33,791 bases of DNA. Origin: Alphaproteobacteria bacterium (GTDB taxonomy: Bacteria; Pseudomonadota; Alphaproteobacteria; Rhizobiales; JAKIUO01). Of the stretch, positions 26,123 to 33,127 are shown piece by piece. The position numbers and the translations under genes are program-made. The first letter of the stretch is position 1. The number at the start of each line of letters is the position of its first letter. The DNA is taken from assembly GCA_024279115.1 (NCBI GenBank), contig JAJRRW010000026.1:1-33791 (forward strand), read 5' to 3'. The notes under the pieces are model-generated. The model saw only the letters and a program-made list of their open reading frames with translations, was not told the origin of the DNA and searched no databases.

Positions 26123-26875
26123 ATGTTGAAAATCGAAAATTTGCACGCAACGGTTGGAGGGTCGCAGATCCTTCGCGGCATTTCGCTGGAAATTCCAAAC
26201 GGAGAAGTGCATGCCATTATGGGGCCAAATGGCTCTGGAAAATCAACGCTGTCCTATGTCCTTTCTGGCCGTGATGGCTATGAGGTGACACAAGGAACAG
26301 CAACGCTGAACGGCATTAATCTGCTCGATCTGGAAGTGGATGAACGGGCCGCTGCGGGTGTTTTTCTGGCCTTTCAATATCCCCATGAAATCCCCGGTGT
26401 TGCGACCTTTATCTTTTTGCGCCACGCCCTTAATTCCGTGCGCAAGGCGCGCGGAGATGAAGAGCTGTCGACACCAGATTTCATGCGCCTCGTCAAAGGC
26501 AAGGCAGCCGAGCTGGGGGTCAAGGACGAGATACTCAAGCGGCCCTTGAATGTGGGATTTTCTGGCGGCGAGAAAAAACGCATGGAAATTTTGCAAATGG
26601 CTATTCTTGAGCCATCGCTTTGTATTCTCGATGAAACAGATAGCGGACTTGATATTGACGCGTTGAAAACGGTGTCCCAAGGCGTCAATGCGCTTCGTTC
26701 TCCAGATCGCTCGATGCTGGTCATTACCCATTATCAGCGCCTGCTGGATTATATCGTTCCCGACAAGGTGCATGTGCTTTCCAAAGGCAAGATCCGCCAT
26801 TCCGGTGGCAAAGAACTGGCCCTGGAGCTGGAAAAATCCGGCTATGCAGAATTTGTTGATGAAGATGCCGCGTAA
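26123..26875 (+). CDS. sufC: Fe-S cluster assembly ATPase SufC
   Basis: SufC is the ABC-type ATPase that drives the SufBC2D scaffold. The 250-residue protein has Walker A GPNGSGKST (34-42), Q-loop Gln85 in AFQYPHEIPG, signature FSGGEKKR (146-153) and Walker B CILDETDSGLD (167-177). It is soluble, lacking membrane helices. AAGGAAG precedes its ATG. It follows the disrupted frame and precedes sufD by 21 bases. Confidence 0.97.
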   Translation: MLKIENLHATVGGSQILRGISLEIPNGEVHAIMGPNGSGKSTLSYVLSGRDGYEVTQGTATLNGINLLDLEVDERAAAGVFLAFQYPHEIPGVATFIFLRHALNSVRKARGDEELSTPDFMRLVKGKAAELGVKDEILKRPLNVGFSGGEKKRMEILQMAILEPSLCILDETDSGLDIDALKTVSQGVNALRSPDRSMLVITHYQRLLDYIVPDKVHVLSKGKIRHSGGKELALELEKSGYAEFVDEDAA

Positions 26876-26896
26876 TAAAAATTTGAGATCAAAAAT

Positions 26897-28246
26897 ATGA
26901 CTGCAGGAACAACTATTCAAAAAACGGATGCTGAACTGGGGCTGGCCCGCCAGTTCGACGAGACACGCGCTAATCTGCCCGGCAATGACTGGGTGAGGGA
27001 ACAGCGCGAGGAGGCGATCCGAACCTTTGCCAGGCTTGGTTTGCCGCATCGGCGTGTCGAGGCGTGGAAATATACCGATCTGCGCTCCATGCTCAAAGAC
27101 GCCAAGACCCCGGCAGACGCCGATCTCAATAGCGTTACGGACGCCGAGCTTTATCAAGCGCTTGGAGCCGATCTGCATGGCCTTGGCGCTCATCATATTG
27201 TGTTTGTCGATGGCGTCTATGATGAGGAAAATTCCTTCATCATCGGCGATGAGGCGGGGCTTGTTCACATGACCTCGCTGGCTGAAACGCTGAACAATCC
27301 GCCAGAATGGTTCAAGAGCAATTTTAACAAGGTCAATCCGCGCCAAGATGATCATGTGGGGACGCTCAATACCGCCTTTATGCGTGATGGTGCGGTCATT
27401 GAAATCGTCAAGGATGCCAGGCTGAAACGCCCGGTGCATTTGATTTTTATCTCCAGCTCAAAAAGCGCCGAGGCAATCACCGAGCGTCATTTCATCCATG
27501 TGGCGCAAGGGGCGAGCGCCACCATATTGGAGAGCTATGTGCATTTGCGGGCTCCAGATACACAGCGCAACAGTGTCACGGAGCTGAAACTGGAAACGGG
27601 TGCCAAGGTCAATCACATCAAGTTCCAGCATGAGGGTGCCAAGGCGTCTCATCTGTCCAACTGGATGGTGTCGATCGGCGAAAACGCCAATTATCGCGGC
27701 TTTCAACTGACCATCGGCGCAAAAGTGTCGCGCAATACGATCAATGTGAATTTTCATGGCAGTCACTCGCAAGCAGATATTTCAGGTGTCGCCCTTTTAT
27801 GGGACGAACAGCATAGCGACACCACGATGGATATTGTGCATGGCGTGCCAAACACGCTGAGCCGTGAGCTGTTTAAGACGGTGCTGGATGATCGCGGCCG
27901 CGCGGGGTTTCAAGGCAAGCTGGTTGTTAAGCCTGACGCGCAAAAAACCGATGCCAAGCAGATGGCACATGGCATGCTATTGTCGGAGACTGCCGAATTT
28001 GACGCCAAGCCCGAGCTGGAGATTTACGCAGATGATGTGGTCTGCGGTCATGGGGCCACGTCGGGTCAGCTGGATGAAGACATGATGTTTTATATGCGCC
28101 AGCGCGGCATGAGCATGGATACCGTACAAACCCTGCTCATTCTGGCCTTTGTCGGGGAAGCTTTTGAGCTGATCGAAGACGAAGACATCCGCGCAGCGTT
28201 CACCAAAATGGCGGAAGCCTGGCTGGGAGGTAAAAGCGATGAATAG
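26897..28246 (+). CDS. sufD: Fe-S cluster assembly protein SufD
   Basis: SufD pairs with SufB in the scaffold and helps iron entry. The 449-residue product has the N-terminal LGLPHRRVEAWKYTDLRSML (49-68), the beta-helix core with HFIHVAQGASATILESYVHL, and the C-terminal motif DVVCGHGATSGQLDED, whose Cys/His segment corresponds to the SufD region facing SufB. The C-terminal ~80 residues resemble SufB, as the family predicts. Its end overlaps sufS by 8 bases. Confidence 0.95.
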   Translation: MTAGTTIQKTDAELGLARQFDETRANLPGNDWVREQREEAIRTFARLGLPHRRVEAWKYTDLRSMLKDAKTPADADLNSVTDAELYQALGADLHGLGAHHIVFVDGVYDEENSFIIGDEAGLVHMTSLAETLNNPPEWFKSNFNKVNPRQDDHVGTLNTAFMRDGAVIEIVKDARLKRPVHLIFISSSKSAEAITERHFIHVAQGASATILESYVHLRAPDTQRNSVTELKLETGAKVNHIKFQHEGAKASHLSNWMVSIGENANYRGFQLTIGAKVSRNTINVNFHGSHSQADISGVALLWDEQHSDTTMDIVHGVPNTLSRELFKTVLDDRGRAGFQGKLVVKPDAQKTDAKQMAHGMLLSETAEFDAKPELEIYADDVVCGHGATSGQLDEDMMFYMRQRGMSMDTVQTLLILAFVGEAFELIEDEDIRAAFTKMAEAWLGGKSDE

Positions 28247-29510
28247 CATGACCCCATCCACCGACAAGCTCCAGGGAGCGAGCGTGCAAAAACATTTTGA
28301 TGTGCAGGCGATACGAGCGCAGTTTCCCATTTTGTCACGAGAAGTGCATGGCAAGCCGCTGGTATATCTCGATAATGGTGCCTCCGCGCAAAAGCCGCAA
28401 GTAGTTCTGGACGCCATTCAGCAGGCCTATTCGCAAGAATATGCCAATGTGCATCGCGGGTTGCATTTCTTGTCAAACACGGCCACCGATCATTTTGAAC
28501 AGGCCCGCAAGTCTGTCGCCAAATTCCTCAATGTCCCTGATGTCAATGAGATCATTTTCACCAGCAATGCAACGGCGGCGATCAATCTGGTTGCCTCGTC
28601 CTATGGCGGAGTAGCCTTTGCAGCGGGTGACGAGATTGTGCTTTCGGTGATGGAGCATCATTCCAATATTGTGCCTTGGCATTTCCACCGCGAACGCAAT
28701 GGCGTGGTGTTGAAATGGTCACCCGTTTCAGACGATGGCGACTTTTTGATTGATGAGTTTGAAAAACTGCTAAGCGAGCGCACCAAGCTGGTGGCCATTA
28801 CCCATATGTCCAACGTGCTTGGCACTATCGTGCCCATCAAGCAGGTGATCGAACTGGCTCATGCCAGAGGTATTCCGGTGCTGGTAGATGGCTCACAGGC
28901 GGCCGTTCACATGAGCGTTGATGTAACGGAGCTTGATGCTGATTTTTATGTCATGACAGGGCACAAGCTTTATGGTCCCTCGGGCATTGGCGTGCTGTAT
29001 GCCAAGACCCAATTGCAAGAACGTATGCAGCCCTATATGGGCGGCGGTGAGATGATTGAACATGTGACGATGGATGAGGTCAGCTACGGCAAGCCACCCC
29101 ATAAATTTGAAGCGGGGACGCCGCCGATTGTTCAAGCGATCGGCCTTGGCGTGGCGCTCGACTTTATGATGGACATCGGTTCAAAAGCCATTGCGGCTCA
29201 TGAAGAGGATCTCAAAAACTATGCCCGCGAAAAACTTTGTTCGCTGAATGCACTGCGCATCATTGGCGATGCGAAAGACAAGGGGGCGATTTTCTCCCTT
29301 GAGATCGACGGGGTTCACGCTCATGATATAGCCACCTTGCTGGATCGCTCCGGCATTGCTGTGCGGGCCGGCACCCATTGCGCCGAGCCCTTGATGGCGC
29401 GCTTTAACGTTACATCGACCTGTCGTGCCTCGTTTGCCCTTTATAATACGCGCGATGATGTCGATGCCCTGTGCGATGGTTTGCGCCGCGCCAGTGAGTT
29501 TTTTACCTGA
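28239..29510 (+). CDS. sufS: Cysteine desulfurase SufS
   Basis: SufS is a group II class V desulfurase feeding SufBCD. The 423-residue protein has YLDNGASAQKP (43-53), ITHMSNVLGTIVPIK, PLP lysine Lys243 in MTGHKLYGPSG, and the active Cys381 in RAGTHCAEPLM, in the RAGxHC context of SufS rather than the longer IscS loop. It starts within the end of sufD. No sufE is present in the window; SufE may be elsewhere or SufS may transfer by another route. Confidence 0.96.
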   Translation: MNSMTPSTDKLQGASVQKHFDVQAIRAQFPILSREVHGKPLVYLDNGASAQKPQVVLDAIQQAYSQEYANVHRGLHFLSNTATDHFEQARKSVAKFLNVPDVNEIIFTSNATAAINLVASSYGGVAFAAGDEIVLSVMEHHSNIVPWHFHRERNGVVLKWSPVSDDGDFLIDEFEKLLSERTKLVAITHMSNVLGTIVPIKQVIELAHARGIPVLVDGSQAAVHMSVDVTELDADFYVMTGHKLYGPSGIGVLYAKTQLQERMQPYMGGGEMIEHVTMDEVSYGKPPHKFEAGTPPIVQAIGLGVALDFMMDIGSKAIAAHEEDLKNYAREKLCSLNALRIIGDAKDKGAIFSLEIDGVHAHDIATLLDRSGIAVRAGTHCAEPLMARFNVTSTCRASFALYNTRDDVDALCDGLRRASEFFT

Positions 29511-29584
29511 TCACCCAATGACACCTGATCGTCGAATGAAACGTGCCTAAAAGAACCGATAACATCAAAAGTAAAGCTGATGCC

Positions 29585-29998
29585 ATGAATGACCAAACAA
29601 CGAAACTGAAAGAAGCCAACGACAGCCCCAAGCCCTTGACAATTGCCGAGGGCGGTACGCCCGTCACTGGTTCCAGCCTGTCAAAAGAAGAGCTCAACGA
29701 TTTGCGCCGCAAAATTGTGGCCGCAATCAAAACGGTACAGGACCCGGAAATCCCGGTTGATATTTATGAACTCGGGCTTATCTATGTAATTGATGTGAGC
29801 GATGAAAAAAAAGTACGCATCGATATGACCTTGACGGCCCCTGGTTGTCCGGTCGCTGGAGAAATGCCGGGCTGGGTGCATGATGCGGTAAGCGCCATAC
29901 CAGAGGTTGCCAGCGTAGGCGTCAATATGGTGTTTGATCCCCCCTGGGACCCAAATCAGATGTCTGACGAGGCCCGCCTTGAGCTGGGTATGTTCTAG
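29585..29998 (+). CDS. sufT: SufT, MIP18/DUF59-family Fe-S maturation factor
   Basis: The 137-residue product has the MIP18 family signature: VQDPEIPVDIYELGLIYVID at about residues 51-70, then MTLTAPGCPVAGEMP with the conserved Cys88 and the VFDPPWDPNQMSDEAR segment. SufT proteins help deliver clusters to apo-proteins. The ATG at 29585 gives a family-like start; a GTG at 29543 would add 14 residues. It is followed by the A-type carrier, the usual order. Confidence 0.92.
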   Translation: MNDQTTKLKEANDSPKPLTIAEGGTPVTGSSLSKEELNDLRRKIVAAIKTVQDPEIPVDIYELGLIYVIDVSDEKKVRIDMTLTAPGCPVAGEMPGWVHDAVSAIPEVASVGVNMVFDPPWDPNQMSDEARLELGMF

Positions 29999-30015
29999 AA
30001 AAAAAGGTAGTGAAT

Positions 30016-30402
30016 ATGATTGCGACCCCAAAACTGATGACTGTGAGCGATGCGGCGGCTGAGCGTATCAAGGCGATCATGGCGAAATCGGACGAGTCTT
30101 TGGCCGGCCTTCGTATCGGTATCGAAAACTCGGGCTGCGCCGGCGTTGCCTATACCATGGAATATGCGCAAGAGGCGTCTGCGGGCGATGATACCGTCAA
30201 TGATAATGGTGTCACATTGTTTGTTGACGCGAAAGCCGTGATGTTTTTGCTTGGTACCAAGATGGATTATAAGACTGATCAAATGACCTCCGGGTTTGTT
30301 TTTGACAATCCCAATCAAACAAGTGCGTGTGGTTGCGGTGAAAGTGTTGAATTGACGGCCGTTTCAACGGATGCTCTTGATAACTTCATGGCCGGTGAGT
30401 AG
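30016..30402 (+). CDS. sufA: A-type Fe-S carrier protein (SufA/IscA-like)
   Basis: The 128-residue protein has the A-type carrier features: IENSGCAGVAYTMEY with Cys41 and TSACGCGES with Cys105 and Cys107, the three cluster ligands. The carrier passes [2Fe-2S] or [4Fe-4S] clusters from SufBCD to targets. AAAAAGG lies 8 bases before ATG 30016, which is chosen over the GTG two codons earlier. It is called SufA by position in a SUF operon. Confidence 0.93.
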   Translation: MIATPKLMTVSDAAAERIKAIMAKSDESLAGLRIGIENSGCAGVAYTMEYAQEASAGDDTVNDNGVTLFVDAKAVMFLLGTKMDYKTDQMTSGFVFDNPNQTSACGCGESVELTAVSTDALDNFMAGE

Positions 30403-30404
30403 GT

Positions 30405-31172
30405 ATGGCCGGTGTTTGCGATACGTCAATTGAAGCGAATTGGCGTGAGGCATCCAATTTCGAAGCGCGGCGTAACGAGTTAATACCCGATCTGTTGATT
30501 ATGCACTATACGGGCATGCAGAGCGCTCAGGCCGCCCTTGATATTTTGTGCCGTCCAGAGAGCAAAGTTTCGTGCCATTATCTTGTTGATGAACAAGGCA
30601 GCATCACCCAGATGGTCGCCGAAAAGCACCGCGCCTGGCACGCAGGCCGCGCCCATTGGGCGGGCGAGAATGACATCAATTCATGTTCCATTGGTATTGA
30701 GATTGTCAATCAAGGCCATATTCTGGAGTTGCAGCCGTTCCCCGATCGCCAGATCGAGGCGGTCATGGCGCTATCTCTCGACATTTTCAAGCGCCATGCC
30801 ATTTTACCTCGAAATGTCATCGGACACTCTGATATTGCGCCCGGGCGCAAGAAAGATCCTGGAGAAAAATTCCCATGGGATACGCTCTACGAAAACGGTA
30901 TCGGCCATTTCGTCGAGCCAGAGCAGATTGGTGATGATCCAGGTTTTGGGATCGGTGATCGCCATGATGACATCGCCAAGGCGCAACGCTTGCTGGCGCA
31001 ATATGGCTATCTGATCAGTGATGATGGCCATTTTGACGAGAACACAGATTTTGTTGTGCGGGCCTTTCAGCGCCATTTTCGGCCTTTAAAAATTGATGGA
31101 CGCCTTGACTATTCAACCCTCACCACGCTTATGAGACTAAGCAAGGCTTTACCACGGATCGCAACAAGCTAA
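30405..31172 (+). CDS. N-acetylmuramoyl-L-alanine amidase (AmiD-like)
   Basis: The enzyme cleaves the amide between muramic acid and L-alanine. The 255-residue protein has an Amidase_2 domain: Zn ligands His34 in IMHYTGM, His141 in GHSDIAPGRKKDPG and Asp151, with catalytic Glu99 in IGIEIVNQG. A peptidoglycan-binding helix bundle covers about residues 190-245 (KAQRLLAQYGYLISDDGHFD). No signal peptide is visible, so it may act in the cytosol on recycled muropeptides (AmpD-like) or be exported otherwise. It begins 2 bases after the carrier gene and belongs to the suf transcript by spacing, without clear functional link. Confidence 0.9.
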   Translation: MAGVCDTSIEANWREASNFEARRNELIPDLLIMHYTGMQSAQAALDILCRPESKVSCHYLVDEQGSITQMVAEKHRAWHAGRAHWAGENDINSCSIGIEIVNQGHILELQPFPDRQIEAVMALSLDIFKRHAILPRNVIGHSDIAPGRKKDPGEKFPWDTLYENGIGHFVEPEQIGDDPGFGIGDRHDDIAKAQRLLAQYGYLISDDGHFDENTDFVVRAFQRHFRPLKIDGRLDYSTLTTLMRLSKALPRIATS

Positions 31173-31191
31173 TTGAGAGCAGGGGCCGACA

Positions 31192-31614
31192 ATGAAAGCG
31201 GAAATCAACTGGAAACAAAATGTGCGGTTTGATGCGCTGAGCGAGACCGGTCACAAAATCATCATGGATGGCGCGCCCAAGCATGGCGGCAATAATGAGG
31301 GCGCACGCCCCATGGAGTTGTTGCTGATCGGTATGGGCGGCTGCACCGCATTTGATGTTGTGGGTATTTTGAACAAAGCCCGCACGGAACTGACAAGCCT
31401 GAAAATCGAGCTTGAGGCGGAGCGCGCAACTGACGTGCCAGCGGTGTTTACAAAAATTCATGTGCATTTTATTTTGACAGGCAGCGGACTGAAAGAAAAG
31501 CTGGTGCAACGGGCCATCGACCTGTCGGCCAAAAAATATTGTTCGGCGTCCATAATGCTGGGCCAAACTGCGGATATTACCCATAGTTTCGAAATTATCG
31601 AGCCAACCGCCTAG
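31192..31614 (+). CDS. OsmC-family protein (YhfA-like)
   Basis: The 140-residue product has the OsmC/Ohr fold with two conserved cysteines, Cys51 in GMGGCTAFDVVGIL and Cys117 in AKKYCSASIML. These motifs match the YhfA subgroup of OsmC-like proteins, which have possible peroxidase-like thiol chemistry; the real substrate is unknown. It follows the amidase by 19 bases and ends the suf transcript. A CGCCAA/TTGGCG hairpin (31615-31640) lies at its stop but lacks a T-run. Confidence 0.9.
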   Translation: MKAEINWKQNVRFDALSETGHKIIMDGAPKHGGNNEGARPMELLLIGMGGCTAFDVVGILNKARTELTSLKIELEAERATDVPAVFTKIHVHFILTGSGLKEKLVQRAIDLSAKKYCSASIMLGQTADITHSFEIIEPTA

Positions 31615-31680
31615 CGCCAAAAATCAATTGCAAATTGGCGGTAATAGCCCCATAAGGTCTCACAACATTGAGCAAATTTC

Positions 31681-31767
31681 GCGGGCGTGGTGGAATTGGT
31701 AGACACACAGGACTTAAAATCCTGAGGCCTTTGTGCCGTGCGGGTTCGAGTCCCGCCGCCCGCACCA
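31681..31767 (+). tRNA. tRNA-Leu (UAA)
   Basis: The 87-base gene folds as a class II tRNA: acceptor GCGGGCG pairs with CGCCCGC, followed by A and an encoded CCA (to 31767). The anticodon stem CAGGA/TCCTG (31708-31712 and 31720-31724) encloses CTTAAAA, giving anticodon TAA (31715-31717), and a long variable arm and GGGTTCGAGTCCC T-arm follow. It reads leucine UUA/UUG codons. Confidence 0.97.
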
Positions 31768-32037
31768 ATTTTTTATTTCACGGCTAATCTTTGCTTCGCA
31801 AAGGCCTTCAATGGAGCGGCCAACTGGCCGTCGCCCGGTCGGGCTCTGTGGTGCAGTGTTTGAGTTTGTTGGCTCAAGGTGCGCCATTATTTTATCTCGC
31901 GGCCATTCCACGCTTCGCAAAGGCCTTCAATGGAGCGGCCAACTGGCCGTCGCCCGGTCGGGCTCTGTGGTGCAGTGTTTGAGTTTGTCGGCTCAAGGTG
32001 CACCAATTTTTTATTTCACGGCCATTCCTCGCTTCGC
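31762..32037. repeat. 119-bp tandem repeat starting within the tRNA-Leu 3' end
   Basis: Unit A (31762-31880) and unit B (31881-31999) are each 119 bases; bases 31793-31880 match 31912-31999 with one mismatch. A truncated third copy (32000-32037) begins with 23 bases identical to 31762-31784, starting at the tRNA GCACCA. Each full unit holds CGGCCA/TGGCCG, GCCC/GGGC and TTGAG/CTCAA stems. Frames cross the array, but they are explained by repetition rather than a protein. It may be a remnant of tRNA-targeted integration or a selfish palindromic repeat. Confidence 0.8.
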
Positions 32038-32135
32038 GTGGGCCTGCGCCCATTTTCGTTTATTTTGGCTCACCATTTCTGTCCTTTAGAGGGGGGGCAA
32101 TTTGGGGGTTGCCAATCGGTTCGAATTATAGTAAA

Positions 32136-32151
32136 TTCTGTAATTACAGAA
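32136..32151. promoter_or_regulatory. Perfect 16-base operator-like palindrome before the GbsR/MarR-like gene
   Basis: TTCTGTAATTACAGAA equals its own reverse complement. It lies 22 bases upstream of the regulator ATG at 32174, in the promoter zone, and a closely related site occurs at 32710-32725 before the next gene. That fits an autoregulator operator. Confidence 0.65.
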
Positions 32152-32173
32152 ATAAGTGTATGGAGCTGGACTT

Positions 32174-32692
32174 ATGACACCGATCGTCGAAAAATTTGTG
32201 TTGCATTGGGGGGAGATGGGCGGTCGCTGGGGTGTTAATCGCTCCGTGTCGCAGATCCATGGTTTGCTATATGTGACCCGTAAGCCGATGACCGCCGAGC
32301 AGATCTGCAAAGAGCTCAATATTGCCCGTTCCAATGTCTCCAACAGCTTGAAGGAATTGCAAGCTCTGGGGCTTGTGCACAAGGCGCATGTGATTGGCGA
32401 CCGGCGCGACCATTTCAGCGCTCTTGAAGACGTGCAAGAGACATTCAATGTTATTGTCGAAAGTCGCAAACAGCGTGAAATCGATCCCACCTTGTCCGTC
32501 TTGCGCGATCTTGCTGACGAGGCTGATCGGGAAAAGCACACTGACCCGCATGTCAAACAGCAGATCAACAATATGCTTGGTTTCGTCGACCAGATGTCGG
32601 ACTGGTATGAGGATGTGAAGAAAGTTCCCAATGAGACTTTGATGAAAATGGTCAAGATGGGCAGTAAAATCATCAAGCTGATTGGTCGGTGA
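32174..32692 (+). CDS. GbsR/MarR-family transcriptional regulator
   Basis: The 172-residue protein starts TPIVEKFVLHWGEMGGRWGV and NRSVSQIHGLLYVTRKPMTA, the pattern of GbsR-type winged-helix regulators, followed by a helix-turn-helix with AEQICKELNIARSNVSNSLK and the wing GDRRDHF. A helical C-terminal region (about 100-172) would dimerise or sense a ligand. ATG 32174 with GGAG 9 bases upstream is preferred to GTG 32156. It probably represses itself and the genes that follow, through the shared palindrome. The effector is unknown; choline, as for GbsR of Bacillus, should not be assumed. Confidence 0.88.
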   Translation: MTPIVEKFVLHWGEMGGRWGVNRSVSQIHGLLYVTRKPMTAEQICKELNIARSNVSNSLKELQALGLVHKAHVIGDRRDHFSALEDVQETFNVIVESRKQREIDPTLSVLRDLADEADREKHTDPHVKQQINNMLGFVDQMSDWYEDVKKVPNETLMKMVKMGSKIIKLIGR

Positions 32693-32706
32693 TTTTTTTG
32701 AAGTGC

Positions 32707-32728
32707 TATTTCTGTCATTACAGAAATA
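32707..32728. promoter_or_regulatory. Second copy of the palindromic operator, before the membrane-protein gene
   Basis: Bases 32707-32728 form a 22-base inverted repeat with one mismatched pair; the core TTCTGTCATTACAGAA (32710-32725) differs from the upstream site by one base. It lies 29 bases before ATG 32755, in the short gap after the regulator gene, so the membrane-protein and SDR genes may have their own regulated promoter. Confidence 0.65.
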
Positions 32729-32754
32729 AATAACATTACGAAAGGTGATTTGAT

Positions 32755-33126
32755 ATGATGACGGTTCTTCTTATGAGCGGTGTTGCGGCCTGTGGCACGG
32801 GTGCCCTGTTTGCGCTTTTGTTGGCGAAACCTTTGCATGGCACCTTGGGGGATGCTTGCCGCACGGGGCGTAGCGCCACCTTCTGGACCGCCTATTCTAC
32901 AGCCATGATGATATTGGCACCTGCCATTGGCGTACTGTTCATGGCCGCCTATCCAAGTCGTGATCTGCCGATGGAAGTGGTGTTTTCGCGATCTTTATTG
33001 TTCGGGCTGGTGTGTCTGGTGATGGCGCTTTTGGTGATTGGGCGCGTCATGGGGCGTACAGCTTTCAAGCAGCTTGATGCCGAATTAAAGGCGGCTCCGC
33101 CCACCGCTTTGCCCAAGGAGGTGTAA
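32755..33126 (+). CDS. Small membrane protein of unknown function
   Basis: The 123-residue product was not recognised as a named family. Three hydrophobic segments are visible: about 3-24 (VLLMSGVAACGTGALFALLL), 42-66 (FWTAYSTAMMILAPAIGVLF) and 78-99 (LLFGLVCLVMALLVIG), with a charged C-terminal tail. Two ATG codons (32755, 32758) can start it after AAAGGTGA. It sits between a GbsR-like regulator and an SDR protein, and its last codons contain the AAGGAGGTG ribosome site of the SDR gene, indicating one transcript. Confidence 0.8.
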   Translation: MMTVLLMSGVAACGTGALFALLLAKPLHGTLGDACRTGRSATFWTAYSTAMMILAPAIGVLFMAAYPSRDLPMEVVFSRSLLFGLVCLVMALLVIGRVMGRTAFKQLDAELKAAPPTALPKEV

Positions 33127-33127
33127 C

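Noticed and set aside
26243-27439. Minus-strand frame of 398 codons opposite sufC and sufD
   Set aside because: Antisense to two certain genes, without family motifs or a plausible promoter.
31733-32238. Overlapping frames of 63-119 codons over the repeat after tRNA-Leu
   Set aside because: They start in the tRNA or repeat units and repeat the same residues every 119 bases. The repeat explains them, and no coding signal is visible.
32640-32705. A weak terminator at the end of the GbsR-like gene
   Set aside because: An AAAATCA/TGATTTT pairing followed by T exists, but the loop is long and the stem AT-rich. Too weak to list as a feature.
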